Shown here: one piece after another, positions 4,441 through 7,035 of the stretch
How positions within the stretch are numbered: position 1 is the first letter of the stretch
Layout of the letters: each line of letters begins with the position of its first letter
Assembly: GCA_964549245.1 (NCBI GenBank)
Contig: CAZJUO010000065.1
Span: 1-7,035 of the forward strand
Length of the DNA stretch: 7,035 nt
Origin: CAZJUO01 sp964549245
GTDB taxonomy: Bacteria > Patescibacteriota > Patescibacteriia > UBA10025 > JAHIVO01
Reading direction: 5' to 3'
Notes under the pieces: model-generated
The model's input: only the letters and a program-made list of their open reading frames with translations
Databases searched by the model: none
Told to the model about the DNA's origin: nothing
Program-made: the position numbers and the translations under genes

Positions 4441-4469
4441 TTGTTAATTATATGTAATTACTATATATT
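4441..4469 (+). promoter_or_regulatory. Probable promoter of the Rrf2-TauE operon
   Basis: TTGTTA (4441-4446), a 17-bp spacer and TATATT (4464-4469) give a transcript start near 4476. A perfect TATAAT at 4475-4480 is an alternative -10 with a poorer -35. Either way the inverted repeat at 4467-4491 covers the core promoter or start site. Confidence 0.5.
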
Positions 4470-4491
4470 GTCTATATAATTACTAGACAAT
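4467..4491. promoter_or_regulatory. 25-bp dyad, probable Rrf2 operator
   Basis: ATTGTCTA (4467-4474) and TAGACAAT (4484-4491) are perfect 8-bp inverted arms around a 9-bp AT-rich spacer. The size and symmetry match sites bound by dimeric Rrf2-family regulators. It overlaps the predicted -10 and start site and lies 6 bp before the Rrf2 start codon, so the simplest reading is autorepression. Confidence 0.65.
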
Positions 4492-4497
4492 TAAACG

Positions 4498-4899
4498 ATG
4501 CAGCTAACCACTAAAAGTGAATACGTCTTATTGGCCTTGGTCTACATAGCCCGCCATCAAAAAATAGGCTATATAAAAATTGAACAAATTTGTAAAAAAT
4601 ATAATATCGATAAAAAATACCTCGAACAATTAATGACTTATTTGCGCCGAAAAAAAATTATTATTACACAACGAGGTATACATGGGGGATATCGGCTGGC
4701 TAAACCGGCAACTAAAATACCCCTAGCCCAAATAATCCGTTTTATGGACGGCGCGCTTGCCCCTACCGAGTCAGTCAGCACCTACTTTTATTCCCCGACG
4801 CCCTTGAGCAACGATAAAAAAATCTTGCCCGTTTTTAAAAATATCCGTGATTATATAGCCAAAAAGCTGGAAAAAATTACCCTGGCTGATTTACTATAA
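4498..4899 (+). CDS. Rrf2 family transcriptional regulator without Fe-S cysteines
   Basis: This 133-residue protein has the usual Rrf2 length. It shows the N-terminal MQLTTKSEYVLLALVYIAR helix (1-19), the helix-turn-helix (IKIEQICKKYNIDKKYLEQLMTYLR, 26-50) and the wing RGIHGGYRLAKP (59-70). The dimerisation part carries I--FMDGALAP (79-89), and the typical TLADLL ending follows (128-133). In many relatives the segment after GALAP holds three cysteines for an Fe-S cluster. Here it reads ESVSTYFYSPTPLS with none, and the only cysteine (C32) is in the helix-turn-helix. It is therefore more like CymR-type regulators that sense without a cluster. No Shine-Dalgarno precedes ATG 4498. It sits on a dyad operator and 27 nt before the exporter gene, which it probably controls along with itself. 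Confidence 0.9.
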   Translation: MQLTTKSEYVLLALVYIARHQKIGYIKIEQICKKYNIDKKYLEQLMTYLRRKKIIITQRGIHGGYRLAKPATKIPLAQIIRFMDGALAPTESVSTYFYSPTPLSNDKKILPVFKNIRDYIAKKLEKITLADLL

Positions 4900-4926
4900 T
4901 TAGCCATTAAATTAATAAAAAAATAA

Positions 4927-5733
4927 ATGCTTTACGTTCTTATACTGCCGCTGGCCTTTGTCTGCGAACTGGTAGATTCAACGCTCGGCATGGGCTATGG
5001 CACCACCCTGACCCCCGTCCTACTGCTGATGGGATTTGAGCCATTGCAGGTCGTACCGGCCGTACTGCTGTCTGAACTGTTTACGGGTTTTACCGCGGCT
5101 CTGACGCACCATAAATTCGGCAATGTCAATCTCGATTTCAAAAACGATAAACAGGGTTTGGTAACCAGCCGGTTAAAAAAGATTGGCTACCTGCCAAAAT
5201 CAAAAGACGCAAAAATAGCCCTGGTGCTGGCGCTCACCAGTGTGATTGGCGGTGTAATTTCGGTACTGGTGGTTGTCAATCTTTCCAAAGTGGCGGTTAA
5301 AACTACCATTGGCGGCATTGTTTTAATCATGGGCCTTATCATACTAATAAACGCCAATAAAATATTTAAATTCAGCTGGTTAAAAATCGTAGGCTTGGGT
5401 ACCGTGGCCGCTTTTAATAAAGGCATCAGTGGTGGCGGTTACGGGCCACTGATCTGCGGCGGCCAAATCCTCTCTGGCGTCCGCGGCAAAAGCGCCATCG
5501 CTATCACCTCGTTCTCCGAAGCAGTAGCCAGTCTGGTCGGCGTGGCTATGTATTTTTTTATCGAAAAGAATGTCGACTGGAAATTAGCCCCCTACTTAAT
5601 AATCGGTGCCATGCTCTCGGTACCGGTCTCCGGATATTTAGTAAAAAAATTAAAAATGAACAAGCTCACTCTGATCATAGGCATTGTTACCGTTATTCTT
5701 GGCGGCTGGACTTTATATAATGTATTTTTTTAA
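4927..5733 (+). CDS. TauE/SafE family anion exporter
   Basis: This 268-residue integral membrane protein belongs to the TauE/SafE (DUF81) family, whose studied members export sulfite, sulfoacetate or related organic anions. It shows the duplicated family motif. The first repeat is VDSTLGMGYGTTLTPVLLLMG (16-36) followed by P-AVLLSE (44-50). The second is AAFNKGISGGGYGPLICGG (161-179) followed by G-SAIA-TSFSEA (188-199). About seven or eight hydrophobic segments lie near 1-20, 24-37, 44-60, 97-118, 124-142, 153-175, 190-211 and 220-268. A charged cytoplasmic stretch (63-96) separates the first bundle from the rest. No Shine-Dalgarno is visible (AATAAAAAAATAA). It is the second gene after the Rrf2 regulator, suggesting sulfur-linked control. 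The substrate cannot be fixed from sequence. Confidence 0.92.
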   Translation: MLYVLILPLAFVCELVDSTLGMGYGTTLTPVLLLMGFEPLQVVPAVLLSELFTGFTAALTHHKFGNVNLDFKNDKQGLVTSRLKKIGYLPKSKDAKIALVLALTSVIGGVISVLVVVNLSKVAVKTTIGGIVLIMGLIILINANKIFKFSWLKIVGLGTVAAFNKGISGGGYGPLICGGQILSGVRGKSAIAITSFSEAVASLVGVAMYFFIEKNVDWKLAPYLIIGAMLSVPVSGYLVKKLKMNKLTLIIGIVTVILGGWTLYNVFF

Positions 5734-5842
5734 ATTATGCTTTATTGAAAATCAAACAATAGCCATGATGCACCGACCCTCGCTTCCTGATACTATATAT
5801 TCTATCTTTTTGCATCAAGACAGGAGTCTGAATTGACAGATC

Positions 5843-5883
5843 AAAAAAAAGGAACTTCCCGATCTGTGCGGCTCCTCTTTTTT
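5843..5883. terminator. Probable bidirectional terminator between convergent genes
   Basis: An A-run plus GGA (5843-5853) pairs with TCC plus a T-run (5873-5883), with one bulged C at 5877. Inside it a CCG/CGG stem (5859-5861, 5869-5871) has a 7-nt loop. A- and T-runs on both sides would serve the exporter gene (ends 5733) and the minus-strand surface protein gene (ends 5908). The core is weak. Nothing else is recognised in 5734-5842. Confidence 0.5.
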
Positions 5884-5907
5884 ATTCACGCATTGCCCTG
5901 CCAAATC

Positions 5908-7035
5908 TCAATCCTGTTCTTGCCAAGTAATAATCCTATACTGATCTGTAGCGGGAAAAAACGGCGGCGGGGCAAAGTAAAAACAATCATCATACAATAA
6001 ATTCCGATAACAATATCCATTGGCCGTGGTGCCGCACGGAGCGCAGCAGGGCGGCTCCAGCCAGCCCCCGCAATTTGGCGGCTCATCACAAACGTAGGCA
6101 TAGCCATACCGTACATTAGTAGCCAAAGCTCCATAACTGGTAATAGTGTCACGAACATAGTTCTCGTTACAACCGGCGGGATTAAAGGTGCCACTTTCAG
6201 GCGGGTAATAAAGCCGCCCGATACGGCCTTTTTGGGCGATCATAGCCGCATCGACCCGCAAATCGTCCTCACTGAAAAAACCAGCGTATACATTATTTTG
6301 TGCTAACAGCCCAATGGCATCGCTCCCGTCATAATTGGTGTACCGCAAATCATTGTTGGTAATGATGTTGGCATTTCCAGAACTATACGGTGTCTTGGCT
6401 GCCACAATCGTCACTCGGCTGCCGTCTATCTGCCCGTCAACCCAAACATCATCTTCAATAAAAATTAATCCATTGTCGGGCATATCCAGATTGCCAGAAC
6501 TTTGTCCCTGGTATTGAAAAGTCGTTTCGTTGCCTATTGACCATAAATCTTCACTTAGATAATTTGTCCACCAGCACCAAATCCATATACACACCCTTTG
6601 TTGGCATGTTTGCTGGCTAGTAACGCGGTATATCTCTACCTTACCATCCGTGCGGAAATGAACATGGTACCCTTCAGCTCCGGAATCAGATAAATAAATG
6701 CCATTGGCATCAGCCGCTGCTTGCAAATCAACAAAATCGCCGCTAATACTGGTAAAGCTAACACTGCCCGCGTCAACCTCCCGCCCGGCTTCAAAAACAT
6801 CAGGTCGTGAGGGCATAGCCGTTGGCGGCAAGGGGTCAACGGTGCCCAGGTGGGTATGGACGGCCCATTCGTCTCCGCCGCCATGGTCTGGATCATCGTA
6901 GGTAATTTCTGAACTGCTGACCACATTGTGCGCCAGTCCGTCAAACCGTATCCCATAATTCGAATGTATAGGGCCAAACACCTCTGTCCCTTCGCCAAAT
7001 CTCATTTCATCGTTAGCTGCCACGGCAAAATTGGT
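5908..7035 (-). CDS. Large cysteine-rich PilX-like surface protein, C-terminal part (partial)
   Basis: The frame is open to the window edge, so only the last 375 residues are visible (numbered from the edge). The GTG at 7021-7023 is not a credible start because coding continues through it. The visible start ANDEMRFGEGTEVFGPIHSNYGIRFDGLAHNVVSS (7-41) resembles the region after the pilin-like helix in CPR PilX/DUF4900-type pilus proteins. A second family-like block is DNGLIFIEDDVWVDGQIDGSRVTIVAA (187-213), then NNDLRYTNYDGSDAIGLLAQNNVYA, suggesting a beta-solenoid. There are 11 cysteines: three in TCQQRVCIWIWCWW (143-156), C289, and seven in 316-351. Such proteins are expected on the cell surface, where disulfides could form. 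The N-terminal part, lying off the window, would show whether a prepilin signal is present. Family placement is by resemblance only. Confidence 0.75.
   Translation of the reverse strand, partial: TNFAVAANDEMRFGEGTEVFGPIHSNYGIRFDGLAHNVVSSSEITYDDPDHGGGDEWAVHTHLGTVDPLPPTAMPSRPDVFEAGREVDAGSVSFTSISGDFVDLQAAADANGIYLSDSGAEGYHVHFRTDGKVEIYRVTSQQTCQQRVCIWIWCWWTNYLSEDLWSIGNETTFQYQGQSSGNLDMPDNGLIFIEDDVWVDGQIDGSRVTIVAAKTPYSSGNANIITNNDLRYTNYDGSDAIGLLAQNNVYAGFFSEDDLRVDAAMIAQKGRIGRLYYPPESGTFNPAGCNENYVRDTITSYGALATNVRYGYAYVCDEPPNCGGWLEPPCCAPCGTTANGYCYRNLLYDDCFYFAPPPFFPATDQYRIITWQEQD

Noticed and set aside
5886..6194. 102-residue minus-strand frame inside the surface protein gene
   Set aside because: It overlaps the recognisable frame of the longer protein and has no ribosome site or family resemblance.
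7021..7023. GTG as start codon of the surface protein
   Set aside because: Coding sequence continues in frame to the window edge and no ribosome site is present; the gene is truncated by the window.

Overview
The window suggests a small-genome bacterium of the Candidate Phyla Radiation (Patescibacteria, most like a Parcubacteria-type lineage). This is inferred from the kinds of genes present, not from a marker gene. They are a tiny URI-like GIY-YIG nuclease next to short palindromic repeats, a stand-alone RRM protein, a PrxQ/BCP peroxiredoxin, a TauE/SafE exporter with an Rrf2 regulator, and the C-terminal part of a PilX-like surface protein. TGA ends the last gene, and the tRNA carries an encoded CCA.

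Layout. Positions 1-566 are a repeat-rich accessory patch: a GIY-YIG ORF, a 55-bp direct repeat (1-55 and 370-424) whose second copy ends just inside a truncated copy of that ORF, a strong nested palindrome (347-395), and a 22-bp copy of the 5' end of the downstream tRNA-Lys gene. The complete tRNA-Lys(CUU) at 546-621 is followed after 11 nt by a YibE/F membrane protein gene (633-1769) with no Shine-Dalgarno sequence. A textbook promoter at 1831-1859 then drives a probable two-gene operon (1898-2940): an unrecognised five-cysteine protein and an exported YfiM/DUF2279-like protein. It ends at a strong terminator (2952-2985).

From 2987 to 4208 three genes lie on the minus strand: a small unknown protein, an RRM RNA-binding protein with its own terminator, promoter and a foldable 5' leader, and a BCP-type peroxiredoxin. 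A 289-bp AT-rich divergent region (4209-4497) holds 7-nt tandem repeats, two inverted repeats and a DnaA-box-like 9-mer. It precedes a plus-strand pair (4498-5733): an Rrf2 regulator lacking the usual cysteine ligands, and a TauE/SafE anion exporter. Convergent to it, and separated by a probable terminator, is a large cysteine-rich surface protein that runs off the right edge (5908-7035, minus).

How parts may work together. The Rrf2 protein probably represses its own operon through a 25-bp dyad on its promoter and so controls export of a sulfur oxyanion or similar anion. The RRM gene may be post-transcriptionally controlled by its leader. The least explained structure is the GIY-YIG/palindrome/tRNA-fragment module at the left, which looks like a minimal mobile or repeat-spreading unit targeting the 5' half of a tRNA gene.
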